NCBI RefSeq assembly: GCF_039528515.1
Contig: NZ_BAAALT010000014.1
Coordinates: 1-64,000, forward strand
Source: Luedemannella flava
GTDB taxonomy: Bacteria; Actinomycetota; Actinomycetes; Mycobacteriales; Micromonosporaceae
Direction of reading: 5' to 3'
DNA length: 64,000 nucleotides
In this document: piece after piece, positions 50,829 through 61,738 of the stretch
How the letters are laid out: every line of letters begins with the position of its first letter
How positions within the stretch are numbered: position 1 is the first letter of the stretch
The notes under the pieces: model-generated
What the model was told of the DNA's origin: nothing
Seen by the model: the letters and a program-made list of their open reading frames with translations, nothing else
The model's database searches: none
Program-made: the position numbers and the translations under genes

Positions 50829-51671
50829 CTAACGGGGCGGGCCCGCGCGGAGGCGGTCGCGGGACGCCTGCAGGACGTCCTCCTGGGGGAGGGACCAGTT
50901 GGCCTCCAGCCACCAGGTCGCCCCGGCGTCGGCCCAGGCCTGGACCGTGGCGGCGCCCTCGGCGCCGGGCTCCGTGACGCCCTCCATGACGACGTCGAAG
51001 CCGGTCATGTCGAGGCTGTGGGCGGCGCGCTCCTCCCGGAGCCAGGCGACGCCCTCGGCCAGGCCCTCGTGGGTGGGGCGGTTGATCTCGCCGGGCGGGG
51101 CGTCCGCCGGCGGCTTGAAGTAGGGCAGCCAGCCGTCCCAGCGGGCGACCCGGCGCATCGACCGGGGCGCGGGCCACAGCCCCACGACCCAGACGGGGAT
51201 CCGCGGCTGCTGGACGACGGGCGGCGGCAGCATGACGTCGGAGCGCCGTGCGAAGTAGTGCTTGCCGGTGTACTCGAACGGCTCCCCACGCCACAGGTGG
51301 GTCAGCAGCTCCAGGCCCTCGTCGAGGCGCTCGGCCCGCACGCGGCGGCCCTCGTCGTCCTTGAACAGGAAGAACCGGGGCTCAGGCGCGCCCAGCCCGA
51401 CGGACAGGGTGACCCGGCCGCCGGAGAAGATGTCGAGCGTCGCGGTCTGGCTGGCCAGGTCCCACGGGGGCCGGTGGGGCAGCGGGGTCAGCATGGTGCC
51501 CAACCGCAGCCGCTTCGTGCGCGCGGCGACGGCGGTGAGCCCCACCCACGGGTCGATGCCCCAGAGGGCCTCCCACATGAAGAAGCCGTCCCAGCCTGCC
51601 TCCTCGGCCACGACCGCCAGCTCAGCGGCCTCGGCCGCGCCTCCCCATGGGAGCACAAAGCCGTACTTCAT
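50829..51671 (-). CDS. LLM-class flavin/F420-dependent oxidoreductase
   Basis: A 280-residue luciferase-like TIM-barrel protein: KYGFVLPWGGAAEAAELAVV, EEAGWDGFFMWEALWGIDPW, TKRLRLGTMLTPLPHRPPWD and GRVTLSVGLGAPEPRFFLFK. Probably binds F420H2 or FMN; the substrate is unknown. The ATG is at the start of the conserved first strand. Confidence 0.88.
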   Translation of the reverse strand: MKYGFVLPWGGAAEAAELAVVAEEAGWDGFFMWEALWGIDPWVGLTAVAARTKRLRLGTMLTPLPHRPPWDLASQTATLDIFSGGRVTLSVGLGAPEPRFFLFKDDEGRRVRAERLDEGLELLTHLWRGEPFEYTGKHYFARRSDVMLPPPVVQQPRIPVWVVGLWPAPRSMRRVARWDGWLPYFKPPADAPPGEINRPTHEGLAEGVAWLREERAAHSLDMTGFDVVMEGVTEPGAEGAATVQAWADAGATWWLEANWSLPQEDVLQASRDRLRAGPPR

Positions 51672-51711
51672 GAGAATGACCCTAGCCCGGCGGACCGACA
51701 GTCGCGCCGCG

Positions 51712-52368
51712 TCAGATCAACGAGCCTGGATCGCGGTGGGCGAGGAAGTCGGGCGGGCAGGCGGGCAGCTCGCGCGGGCCCAGGCCGCCGGTCAACAGGA
51801 GAGCCTGGTAGGTGAGCCGGGCGGCCTCTTCGAGATTGGCCGCGCGCCGGTGCGCCATCTCCACGGTCTCGCCCAGCACGGCGCAGCCGTGGAAGGGGAG
51901 CAGGACGCAGTTCGTGCCGTCGGCGACGGCCTCAGCCACGGCCTCGCCCACGCCGGGCGTGCCGGGCGCGTGCCACGGCGTGACCGCCACGCGCCGCAGG
52001 TAGAACGCGTGGTCCGTCGTGATGAGCCGGACCGCCACGCCGAGCGCGTCGAGCAGCACGGCCGTCTGCGGGTGCAGGTGCACGACGGCGTTGACGTCGG
52101 GGCGGGCACGGTAGACCGACAGGTGGAGGCCCACTTCGGAGGATGGGGTGGCACCCTGGGGTGCCACCCCATCCGCAATCCGTACCCGGACGAACGACGT
52201 CCGGTCCAGGCGGTCCAACCAGGTGCCCGCCGCGGTCACCACACATTCGTGTGCGCCGGGTGACCGGGCGGACAGGTTGCCGCCTGACCCGATGGCGAGC
52301 CCCGCGCCGATGACCTCACGTCCGAGGTGGACGCACTGGTCGATGGGGTCGCCGCCGGGGTAGGTCAG
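51712..52368 (-). CDS. class II aldolase/adducin-type protein
   Basis: A 218-residue protein with the class II aldolase fold: IGAGLAIGSGGNLSARSPG, PSSEVGLHLSVYRARPDVNA, VVHLHPQTAVLLDALG (metal His pair) and VLLPFHGCAVLGETVEMAHR. Family members are Zn-dependent sugar-phosphate aldolases or epimerases (fuculose-phosphate aldolase type). No ATG or GTG lies at the right place; I use the CTG at 52368 that overlaps the ArsR stop (CTGA), so the start is uncertain. Confidence 0.8.
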   Translation of the reverse strand: MTYPGGDPIDQCVHLGREVIGAGLAIGSGGNLSARSPGAHECVVTAAGTWLDRLDRTSFVRVRIADGVAPQGATPSSEVGLHLSVYRARPDVNAVVHLHPQTAVLLDALGVAVRLITTDHAFYLRRVAVTPWHAPGTPGVGEAVAEAVADGTNCVLLPFHGCAVLGETVEMAHRRAANLEEAARLTYQALLLTGGLGPRELPACPPDFLAHRDPGSLI

Positions 52369-52736
52369 CGGGCCGCCTTCTTCGTCGCCCGCTTGCGGGG
52401 CGGCGTGAGCAGGTCGGCGATCTGCTGGATCGCGGAGGGAACGATCCGGTAGTAGGCCCACACGCCCCGCTTCTCCCGCTCCAGCAAGCCGGATTCGGTG
52501 AGGATGCGGAGGTGGTGGGACACGGTCGGCTGGGACAGACCGATAGGTGCGGTGAGGTCACACACGCACGCCTCGCCATCGGGCGAGGCCTGGATCAGGC
52601 TGAGGAGGCGGAGCCTCGCGGGGTCGGCAAGTGCCTTGAGGACACCCGCCAGACGCTCAGCGTCGATCCGGTCGTAGGGCTCGCCGGCCAGCGGCGAGTT
52701 CGAGGGCAATATGAGTTCGGCCAGCGCAGTACGCAC
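52365..52736 (-). CDS. ArsR/SmtB-family transcriptional regulator
   Basis: A 123-residue winged-helix repressor: RLAGVLKALADPARLRLLSL, GEACVCDLTAPIGLSQPTVS and HHLRILTESGLLEREKRGVW, with a basic end. ACVCDL in helix 3 keeps the Cys pair used for As/Cd/Pb sensing in ArsR/CadC. It is coupled to an aldolase-like gene rather than a metal pump, so its signal is unclear. GTG start. Confidence 0.9.
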   Translation of the reverse strand: MRTALAELILPSNSPLAGEPYDRIDAERLAGVLKALADPARLRLLSLIQASPDGEACVCDLTAPIGLSQPTVSHHLRILTESGLLEREKRGVWAYYRIVPSAIQQIADLLTPPRKRATKKAAR

Positions 52737-52816
52737 TACTCCATCCTTCCACCACCGACCATCGATCTGACCCCATATCCGCAGGTGTCAAACCGGCAGT
52801 CTTTCCTGCCTGAACG

Positions 52817-53356
52817 TCAGGCCGTGAGGCCCAAATCGGCCAGCGTGTATGCCGCCCGAAAGTCCAACCCCGCCGACCGAATCGCTGATCCGGCTCCCCG
52901 ATCGACGATCACCGCCACCCCGATCACCTGAGCCCCGGCCTCACGGAGTGCATCGACCGCAGTCATTACACTACCGCCCGTAGTGGTGGTGTCCTCGACG
53001 GCGAGCACACGACGGCCCGCGACGTCCGGTCCTTCGATACGACGCTGAAGGCCGTGCGCCTTGTCGGACTTACGGACGACAAAAGCGTCGAGCTGTCGTC
53101 CCCGTGCCGCCGCGGCATGCATCATCGCGACCGCGACCGGGTCGGCGCCGAGGGTCAGGCCGCCCACCGCGTCGAAGTCCCAGTCCTCGACGACATCGAG
53201 CATGACCTGTCCAACGAGCGGACCACCCGCATGATGCAACGTCAGTCGCCTGAGGTCCACATACCAGTCGGCTTGTTTGCCCGAGGACAACGTCACACGG
53301 CCGTGGACGACAGCAAGATCATTGATGAGTTTTCGCAGGTCTTCGCGGTCGTCCAT
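52817..53356 (-). CDS. pyrE: orotate phosphoribosyltransferase
   Basis: A 179-residue enzyme of pyrimidine synthesis, orotate + PRPP to OMP. YVDLRRLTLHHAGGPLVGQV, GGLTLGADPVAVAMMHAAAA, FVVRKSDKAHGLQRRIEG and the PRPP loop AVEDTTTTGGS (residues 119-129) are all present. Length normal. Confidence 0.96.
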   Translation of the reverse strand: MDDREDLRKLINDLAVVHGRVTLSSGKQADWYVDLRRLTLHHAGGPLVGQVMLDVVEDWDFDAVGGLTLGADPVAVAMMHAAAARGRQLDAFVVRKSDKAHGLQRRIEGPDVAGRRVLAVEDTTTTGGSVMTAVDALREAGAQVIGVAVIVDRGAGSAIRSAGLDFRAAYTLADLGLTA

Positions 53357-53415
53357 GGCTGTTAGCGTACGTCAGCCATTTCCACACGATGATGCGACCC
53401 GGCATAGGTCGTCCG

Positions 53416-54222
53416 TCACACCTGGGGGTCGTTTCGACCGATGCGGCCGCGCACATCGGGTGCCACCCGGTGGATGATCGCCCGCGGTATGTGCTTGAGA
53501 CCGAACGCGGCAACCTTGTATTTCCAGGTCGGTACGCTTACATACTTCCCTTTACGCAGGTCAGCCATGCCGTCGGCGACCACGGAGCCGGCGTCGAGCC
53601 AGAGCCAGTCGGGGGTGCCCGACGTGTTGATGCCCGCCCGGTCGTGGAACTCCGTCCGCACGTACCCCGGGCAGAGCGCCATCACCCGTACCCCGAAGGG
53701 CCGCACCGACAGGCCCACCGATTCACTGAAATTCGTTACCCAGGCCTTGGAGGCGGGGTACGTCGAACCGGGCATGCCGGCGCCGAAGCCGGCCACCGAG
53801 GACACGTTCACGACGGCGCCGGCGCGCCGTTCCACCATGCCAGGCAACGCCGCGAGCGTGAGGGCCATCACCGCGTGCACGTTGAGCGCGAGCAGCCGCT
53901 CCTCGCCCTCCGTGGTGGACCGCAGGAACGGCGTGTTGAGGCTCATCCCGGCGTTGTTCACGAGCAGGTCGACCGGGGTGTCGCGCAGTCTCTCCTGGAC
54001 CGTCGCGCGACCGTCCTCCGTCGTCAGGTCCGCGGGCAGCACGGCCGCGCCGACATCGAACTCGTTGGCGAGCCCGTGCGCGGTCTCCTCCAGCCGCGCC
54101 CGGTCACGCGCGACGATCACGAGGTCGTAGCCGGCGCGCGCCAGGTGCCTGGCGAACGCGGCGCCGATGCCCGCGGTGGCTCCGGTGACGAGCGCGGTGC
54201 GGCTCTGCGACACGAAATTCAC
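53416..54222 (-). CDS. short-chain dehydrogenase/reductase
   Basis: A 268-residue classical SDR: ALVTGATAGIGAAFARHLAR (cofactor loop), LLVNNAGMSLNTPF, VVNVSSVAGFGAGMPGSTYP with the catalytic Ser and Tyr, ASKAWVTNF with the Lys, and VMALCPGYVRTEFHDRAG. An extra C-terminal basic part (YKVAAFGLKHIPRAIIHRVA) looks membrane-binding, as in SDRs acting on lipids. The GTG at 54222 overlaps the stop of the upstream membrane gene (GTGA); a GTG 9 nt on is an alternative. Confidence 0.9.
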   Translation of the reverse strand: MNFVSQSRTALVTGATAGIGAAFARHLARAGYDLVIVARDRARLEETAHGLANEFDVGAAVLPADLTTEDGRATVQERLRDTPVDLLVNNAGMSLNTPFLRSTTEGEERLLALNVHAVMALTLAALPGMVERRAGAVVNVSSVAGFGAGMPGSTYPASKAWVTNFSESVGLSVRPFGVRVMALCPGYVRTEFHDRAGINTSGTPDWLWLDAGSVVADGMADLRKGKYVSVPTWKYKVAAFGLKHIPRAIIHRVAPDVRGRIGRNDPQV

Positions 54223-55064
54223 CCCATGGGAGTACGTGGATCCTGCGGCGGTTCGGGCCAGCCGCCCGGTTGCGGTGGGCTCGCCGGGGGCCAGCCGGTC
54301 TGCGGCGGCGGGTTGACCGGCGGCCAGGCGCTCGGCGGCGGCTGGTTGCCGGGCGGCCAGCCGCCCGGTGGTTGATCGGTGGGCGGCCAGCCGCCCGGTG
54401 GTTGGTTCGCGGGCGGCCACCCGCCCGGCGGTGGCGGCGGCGGGCTGCCCACCGGAGGTTGCCACGGCATGGGCGGCTTGCGGAAGTACCTGTTGGCCGC
54501 GGGCAGCGCGAGCAGCACCGCGACGACGATGTAGCCGAGGATCTGCAGGCACCCCAGGCCGCTCGTCGCGACGAGCCAGTCCGGCGTCGACTCCTCCAAC
54601 GCGCGGGCGAGCTCGTGCACCTGGGACGCGCTGAGGGTGTCCGAGCTGCCGGTGGCCAGGTCGCCGCCGCGCAACCCGACGGCGTTGGACACCGCGCTGA
54701 ACCCCCCGCAGCACAGGGACAGGGCGATCAGCACCCAGGTGACGATCCGGGCGAGATTGCTGCCCTTGATGACGCCGATCGCGAGGAGGCCGACGGCGAT
54801 CGCCAGGAGGCTCAGCGTGATGCCGCCGCCGACCAGCAGACCGCGCACCGCGTCGCCGATCTCCCTGACGGTCGCCATCGGCAGCTCGCTGCCCACGGCG
54901 TTGCGCTCGAAGTCGCTGGCGATCGCGTTCGCCCCCGCGATCATCGTGATGCCGTTGGCGAGGCCGAACGCCGCGCCGACCAGCATGATGACCCCGGCCA
55001 GGGTGACCGACGCCGGCCGGCGCGCGGGCGCCGGCACGAGCGGGTACGGCAGTTGGTCGGCCAT
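54219..55064 (-). CDS. four-TM protein with Gly-Gly-Trp-Pro-Pro repeat tail
   Basis: A 281-residue membrane protein. About four hydrophobic segments (LAGVIMLVGAAFGLANGITM, SLLAIAVGLLAIGVI, ARIVTWVLIALSLCCGGFSA, LQILGYIVVAVLLALPAA), then a cytosolic end with PGGWPP repeated about seven times, alternating with NQP/TDQP. LALPAANRYFRKP is shared with the next upstream gene, so the two are paralogues. Function unknown; coupled to the SDR downstream. Confidence 0.8.
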   Translation of the reverse strand: MADQLPYPLVPAPARRPASVTLAGVIMLVGAAFGLANGITMIAGANAIASDFERNAVGSELPMATVREIGDAVRGLLVGGGITLSLLAIAVGLLAIGVIKGSNLARIVTWVLIALSLCCGGFSAVSNAVGLRGGDLATGSSDTLSASQVHELARALEESTPDWLVATSGLGCLQILGYIVVAVLLALPAANRYFRKPPMPWQPPVGSPPPPPPGGWPPANQPPGGWPPTDQPPGGWPPGNQPPPSAWPPVNPPPQTGWPPASPPQPGGWPEPPQDPRTPMG

Positions 55065-55155
55065 CTGCGGGAACCTCCGGTCAATTCGGCCAATATTCGA
55101 AACTTACCGCTGTCTAGCGGCGTTTCGACCGATATCGACGGGACTGCCGGATGGA

Positions 55156-55184
55156 ATCCCGGACCGCCGCCGGCGGTCCGGGAT
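55156..55184 (-). terminator. 13-bp stem terminator
   Basis: ATCCCGGACCGCC (55156-55168) pairs with 55172-55184 around GCC, 7 nt past the stop of the minus-strand gene at 55192. Confidence 0.75.
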
Positions 55185-55191
55185 CGCGTGA

Positions 55192-55890
55192 TCAGGCCTG
55201 CGGCGGAGCGGGCGGCTGGTTGGGGTCAGCGCCGGGGGTGCCCGGGTAGCCCGGGAGGCCAGGAGCGCCCGGCGTGCCGGGTGCCGGAGGCCACGTCGTC
55301 GGGGGCACCCAGACCTCGGGCTCCTTGCGGAAGAACGGGTTCGCGGCCGGCAGGGCCAGCAGGATGATCACCGCAATGGAGGTGAGCGTCATGATGATCA
55401 CCAGCACCGTGGTGACCGGCGTGTACCACGACGGCATGTGCGCTTCGATGATCTTGGTCACCTTGGTCGGGTCCGGCTGACCCGGCGCCGCCTCCATGTT
55501 CTGGGTGAGGCTGTCCATCGCGCTGCCGGACGCCGCGCCCAGGATGCCACCACAGCCGCAGCAGAGCGCCACGAGGCCGGTCACGACCCAGGTGGTGATG
55601 CGGGCAGGCTGCTTGCCCCTGCCGACGAACATCGCGAGGACCGCGAGCCCCACGGCGAAGAGGATGTAGACCACGGCCGTGCCCCAGGTGGAGGCGATCG
55701 CGACCACGTCGCTGGAGCTCGCGGCGTCAGTGCCCCGGTAGGCCTCCTCGTACGCCGCCTTCATCGAGCCGGAGATGCTGATGCCGGCCACGGCCAGCAC
55801 GAGCAGGATGCCGGCCGTGGCGTACAGCAACCCGACCGCGGCGGTCACCACCGTGGGACGGGGCTTCTGTTCCTGCACCGAGTAAGCCAT
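55192..55890 (-). CDS. four-TM protein with Pro/Gly-rich tail, paralogue
   Basis: A 232-residue protein built like its neighbour: a soluble start (AYSVQEQKPRPTVVTAAVGL), four hydrophobic segments (LLYATAGILLVLAVAGISIS, VVYILFAVGLAVLAMFVGRG, ITTWVVTGLVALCCGCGGIL, VTTVLVIIMTLTSIAVIILL), LALPAANPFFRKE and a Pro/Gly tail (PGTPGAPGLPGYPGTPG). ATG 55890 is chosen for AAGGA upstream. Function unknown. Confidence 0.8.
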   Translation of the reverse strand: MAYSVQEQKPRPTVVTAAVGLLYATAGILLVLAVAGISISGSMKAAYEEAYRGTDAASSSDVVAIASTWGTAVVYILFAVGLAVLAMFVGRGKQPARITTWVVTGLVALCCGCGGILGAASGSAMDSLTQNMEAAPGQPDPTKVTKIIEAHMPSWYTPVTTVLVIIMTLTSIAVIILLALPAANPFFRKEPEVWVPPTTWPPAPGTPGAPGLPGYPGTPGADPNQPPAPPQA

Positions 55891-55981
55891 CAACATCCTT
55901 CCCTGCACTGTGGGGCCCCACCGTACCGTGGGCGGTCACCCGGTGCGATCCCCTCCCACGTGGACCGCACCGGGGCTAATC

Positions 55982-58576
<2,595 letters not shown>

Positions 58577-58608
58577 GTCTCCCTCAATGGGTTCGTTCGT
58601 GGGCCAAA

Positions 58609-58629
58609 GTTGAGCGTACTTGACTCAAC
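58609..58629 (-). promoter_or_regulatory. HAIR-like HspR operator before clpB
   Basis: GTTGAGC-N7-ACTCAAC matches the HAIR consensus CTTGAGT-N7-ACTCAAG at 11 of 14 arm positions. HspR, encoded at 60026-60451, binds HAIR sites before dnaK and clpB in actinobacteria. Confidence 0.75.
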
Positions 58630-58714
58630 TCTTGGCCGCTACGGCGCATTCCCCTCGGACATCGTCCTCAATCACAGCTTTCCCGGGTGCGTGATTCACG
58701 CATACCCTCATTTC

Positions 58715-59476
58715 ATGTCGGACATCGCCCGGACCTGTCTCATCACGGGGGCCGGTCGCGGCATCGGCCGCGCCATCGCCCTGCGGCTCGCCGCCGAGGG
58801 CCACCGCGTCGCGCTGACCGCGCGCAACCGCGACGAACTGGACGAGACCGCGAAGCTCTGCGACGGCCCGGCCATCGTCGTTCCCGCCGACCTCACCGCC
58901 CAGGGCTCGGTCGACGACGTGTACGCCATGGTCGAGGCGGAGTACGGGCCGGTCGAGATCCTGGTCGCCAACGCCGGGGCGGGGAACTCCGCGCCCATCG
59001 CGCGCATCACCGACCTCGACTGGCAGCGCATGCTCGACCTGAACCTGACGGCGCCGTTCCGGTGCATCCGCCGGGCCGTGCCCGCCATGGTCGACGCCGG
59101 GTACGGCCGGATCGTCGTGGTCGCGTCCGTCGCGTCCAAGCGCGGCGAGCCCTACATCGCGGCGTACACAGCCGCCAAGCACGGCGTGCTCGGCCTCGTC
59201 CGGTCGGCGGCGGCCGAGCTGGCGCGCACCGGCGTGACGGTCAACGCGGTCTGCCCGGCCTACGTCGACACCCCGATGACCACCGACACCGTCGCGATGA
59301 TCGCGAACCGGACGGGCCGCACGCCCGAGCAGGCCCGCCGGCTGCTCGCCGACCGTCAGCCGATCGGCCGGCTCATCACGTCGGAGGAGGTCGCGGACGC
59401 GGTGTGGTTCTGCGTGGCCAACCCGGGCGTCACCGGCCAGGGCATCAACGTGGACGGCGGGGCGATCCAGTCCTAA
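58715..59476 (+). CDS. SDR family 3-oxoacyl/3-hydroxyacyl-type reductase
   Basis: A 253-residue classical SDR: CLITGAGRGIGRAIALRLAA, LVANAGAGNSAPIARITDLD, VVASVASKRGEPYIAAYTAA (Ser and Tyr), KHGVLGLVRS (Lys) and NAVCPAYVDTPMTTDTV. It is near the 3-hydroxyacyl-CoA/acetoacetyl-CoA reductase branch. ATG 58715. Divergent from clpB; ends in a 4-base convergent overlap with the next gene. Confidence 0.9.
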   Translation: MSDIARTCLITGAGRGIGRAIALRLAAEGHRVALTARNRDELDETAKLCDGPAIVVPADLTAQGSVDDVYAMVEAEYGPVEILVANAGAGNSAPIARITDLDWQRMLDLNLTAPFRCIRRAVPAMVDAGYGRIVVVASVASKRGEPYIAAYTAAKHGVLGLVRSAAAELARTGVTVNAVCPAYVDTPMTTDTVAMIANRTGRTPEQARRLLADRQPIGRLITSEEVADAVWFCVANPGVTGQGINVDGGAIQS

Positions 59477-59907
59477 GCGCCCAGTTTCCTCGGGTTGCGG
59501 ACCAGGCCGCCCTCGCACCAGTCGTGGTAGTTGAACAGCTCCGGCCGCGCGATCAGCATGCGGGTGTTGTACGCCCACTGGCGGTTGACGTCGTCGCCCC
59601 GCGACTCGGCCTGCTCGACCAGCTTGCGCAGCCGCCGCTTCGGGTGCGCCCGGAAGTTCGTCCGGACCGTGTCGGCCGCGTAGATGTAGAGGCAGTGCAG
59701 CGCGAAGCGCCGGGCCGGGCAGCGCGGGTCGAGCGCCAGGTCGGCCAGCGTGCCGATCAGCTGGTCGCCGGAGACGAGCAGGTCCCAGTCGGTCGGCATC
59801 GCCGAAAGGCTCACCGAGTCCGGCTGGTACGCCCAGGAACGCAGCTCCGCGGGGGTCGGGTCGACCGGGTTCGCGAAGCCGGTGAAGGCGTTTTCTTGCA
59901 CGGACAC
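59473..59907 (-). CDS. conserved hypothetical protein
   Basis: A 144-residue soluble, mostly helical protein: TGFANPVDPTPAELRSWAYQ, DSVSLSAMPTDWDLLVSGDQ, FALHCLYIYAADTVRTNFRA, HPKRRLRKLVEQAESRG and LIARPELFNYHDWCEGGL. I know no function for it; the composition suggests an actinobacterial conserved family. Convergent overlap of 4 bases with the SDR gene. Confidence 0.7.
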   Translation of the reverse strand: MSVQENAFTGFANPVDPTPAELRSWAYQPDSVSLSAMPTDWDLLVSGDQLIGTLADLALDPRCPARRFALHCLYIYAADTVRTNFRAHPKRRLRKLVEQAESRGDDVNRQWAYNTRMLIARPELFNYHDWCEGGLVRNPRKLGA

Positions 59908-60025
59908 GAGGGGCTACTCCTGCCAGGGGCCTGGGGCATATCAAACGTATCCGCCGGCCACCGTCAATGGGAAGTGCGTCGGCAGGACTTCCTCCCCCAG
60001 GCATGTCCCGTTGGCCGAATCGTGA

Positions 60026-60451
60026 TCAGCCGTCGGCGCCGGCGCGGCGGGGCTTCCAGACGACCAGGGCGGTGGGCGTCTGGCGGGCGGGCACCAGGTC
60101 GGTCCGGGGGTACAGGTACGCGTTCTGCGCGCGGGCCAGCTCCTCGCGGGCGGTCACCAGCGCCTCCTCCAGCGCCGCGACGCGCTCCTGCAGCTGCAGG
60201 TTGAGCTGTTCCAGCTCGATGATCCGGCGGATGCCGGCGAGGCTGACGCCCTCCTCCTGGCTCAGCCGCTGGATCTCGCGGAGCAGCACCACGTCGCGCG
60301 CGCTGTAGCGCCGGCCGCCGCCGCTGGCACGCCCCGGCTGGAGCAACCCCAGCCGGTCGTACTGCCGCAGCGTCTGCGGATGCATCCCGGCCATCCGCGC
60401 GGCCACCGAGATGATCAGGATCTTGGCATCGGAGTGCTGCTCGTCGGGCAT
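60026..60451 (-). CDS. hspR: heat-shock repressor HspR
   Basis: A 141-residue MerR-family regulator: ILIISVAARMAGMHPQTLRQ, YDRLGLLQPGRASGGGRRYS, ARDVVLLREIQRLSQEEGVS, then a coiled-coil (LEQLNLQLQERVAALEEALV). It represses dnaK-grpE-dnaJ-hspR and clpB through HAIR sites, with DnaK as co-repressor in Streptomyces. It is the last gene of the dnaK operon and starts at the dnaJ stop. Confidence 0.95.
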   Translation of the reverse strand: MPDEQHSDAKILIISVAARMAGMHPQTLRQYDRLGLLQPGRASGGGRRYSARDVVLLREIQRLSQEEGVSLAGIRRIIELEQLNLQLQERVAALEEALVTAREELARAQNAYLYPRTDLVPARQTPTALVVWKPRRAGADG

Positions 60452-61680
60452 CAGACGTCACCTCTCCCGTGCCCGGGGCGGAACGCGAGCCGGTGCACGG
60501 CGTCGTCGATGGCGCCGCGGGGCGCCTTGGGGCTGTAGAGCGCGAAGTCCTCCAGCGCCTTGCGGGCCTCCGGGGACAGCGACGCGGGCACCGTCACCTC
60601 GATGGTGACCAGCAGGTCGCCGGCACCGCCGTCGCGGTGCGGCACGCCGCGCCCGCGCACCCGCAGGACGCGACCGTTGGGCGTGCCCGGCGGGACCCGC
60701 AGCGTCACCGCGCCGTCCAGCGTCGGGACGCGCAGGTCGGCGCCCAGCACCGCCTCGGGGTAGGTCACCGGCACGGTCAGGGTCAGGTCGTCGCCCTGGC
60801 GGCTGAACAGCGAGTCGGGCCGGACCTTCACCAGCAGGTGCAGGTCGCCGGCAGGGCCGCCGCGCTCGCCCGGCTCGCCCCGGCCGGCCAGCCGGATCTT
60901 CTGGCCGTCGGACACGCCCGGCGGGATGCGCACGTTGAGGGTGCGGGTCTTGGTCACGCCGCCGGTGCCGTGGCACTCGGGGCACTTCTCGTCAACGACG
61001 TTGCCGACGCCCTGACATTCCCGGCACGGCTCGGAGAAGCTGAACGCGCCCTGGTTCGAGGTGATCAGGCCGACGCCCTCGCAGACGGGGCAGCGGCGCG
61101 GCTGGGTGCCCGGCTTCGCGCCGTTGCCGTGGCAGACGTCGCAGACGCCGGGCGAGCGCACGGTGACGGGCAGCGTGGCGCCGTGGACGGCGTCGCCGAA
61201 GTCGAGCGCGACCTCCACCTCGACGTCCGCGCCCTTGGACGGGCCGCTGCGCCGGCCGGCGCGCGGACCGCCGCCGAAGATCGTGCCGAACAGGTCCGTG
61301 AAGCCCGCGCCGCCGAAGCGCCGGTCGCCGCCGGGCTCGCCGTGGCCGGGGCCGCTGGCGGCGCCGCCGAACAGGTCATTGAGGTCGAACGTGCCGCCGG
61401 GGCCGCCACCGCCCGCGCGGGCGTTGCGGCGGAACGAACCCGAGCCGAACAGGGCGCGCATCTCGTCGTACTCGCGGCGCTTGTTGTTGTCGGAGAGCAC
61501 GTCGTACGCCTCGGAGACGGACTTGAACCGCTCCTCGGCGTCACGGTTACCGGGGTTGTGGTCGGGGTGGTTCTCCCGCGCCAGCTTCCGGTACGCCTTT
61601 TTGATCTCGTCGGCGGTGGCCGTCTTGGACACGCCCAGGACCGCGTAGAAGTCCTTCTCCAACCAGTCCTTGGAACTCAC
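60451..61680 (-). CDS. dnaJ: chaperone DnaJ
   Basis: A 409-residue type I Hsp40. J-domain with H38-P39-D40; a Gly/Phe-rich region; four CxxCxGxG zinc-centre repeats (CDVCHGNG, CPVCEGVG, CRECQGVG, CPECHGTG); C-terminal substrate domains. Works with DnaK and GrpE. The stop overlaps the hspR start by one base. Confidence 0.97.
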   Translation of the reverse strand: MSSKDWLEKDFYAVLGVSKTATADEIKKAYRKLARENHPDHNPGNRDAEERFKSVSEAYDVLSDNNKRREYDEMRALFGSGSFRRNARAGGGGPGGTFDLNDLFGGAASGPGHGEPGGDRRFGGAGFTDLFGTIFGGGPRAGRRSGPSKGADVEVEVALDFGDAVHGATLPVTVRSPGVCDVCHGNGAKPGTQPRRCPVCEGVGLITSNQGAFSFSEPCRECQGVGNVVDEKCPECHGTGGVTKTRTLNVRIPPGVSDGQKIRLAGRGEPGERGGPAGDLHLLVKVRPDSLFSRQGDDLTLTVPVTYPEAVLGADLRVPTLDGAVTLRVPPGTPNGRVLRVRGRGVPHRDGGAGDLLVTIEVTVPASLSPEARKALEDFALYSPKAPRGAIDDAVHRLAFRPGHGRGDV

Positions 61681-61738
61681 GCCCCACCTCCTCCGCCAAA
61701 CGTTGACCTATGACACGCGTCCGCGCACCNCACCATCA

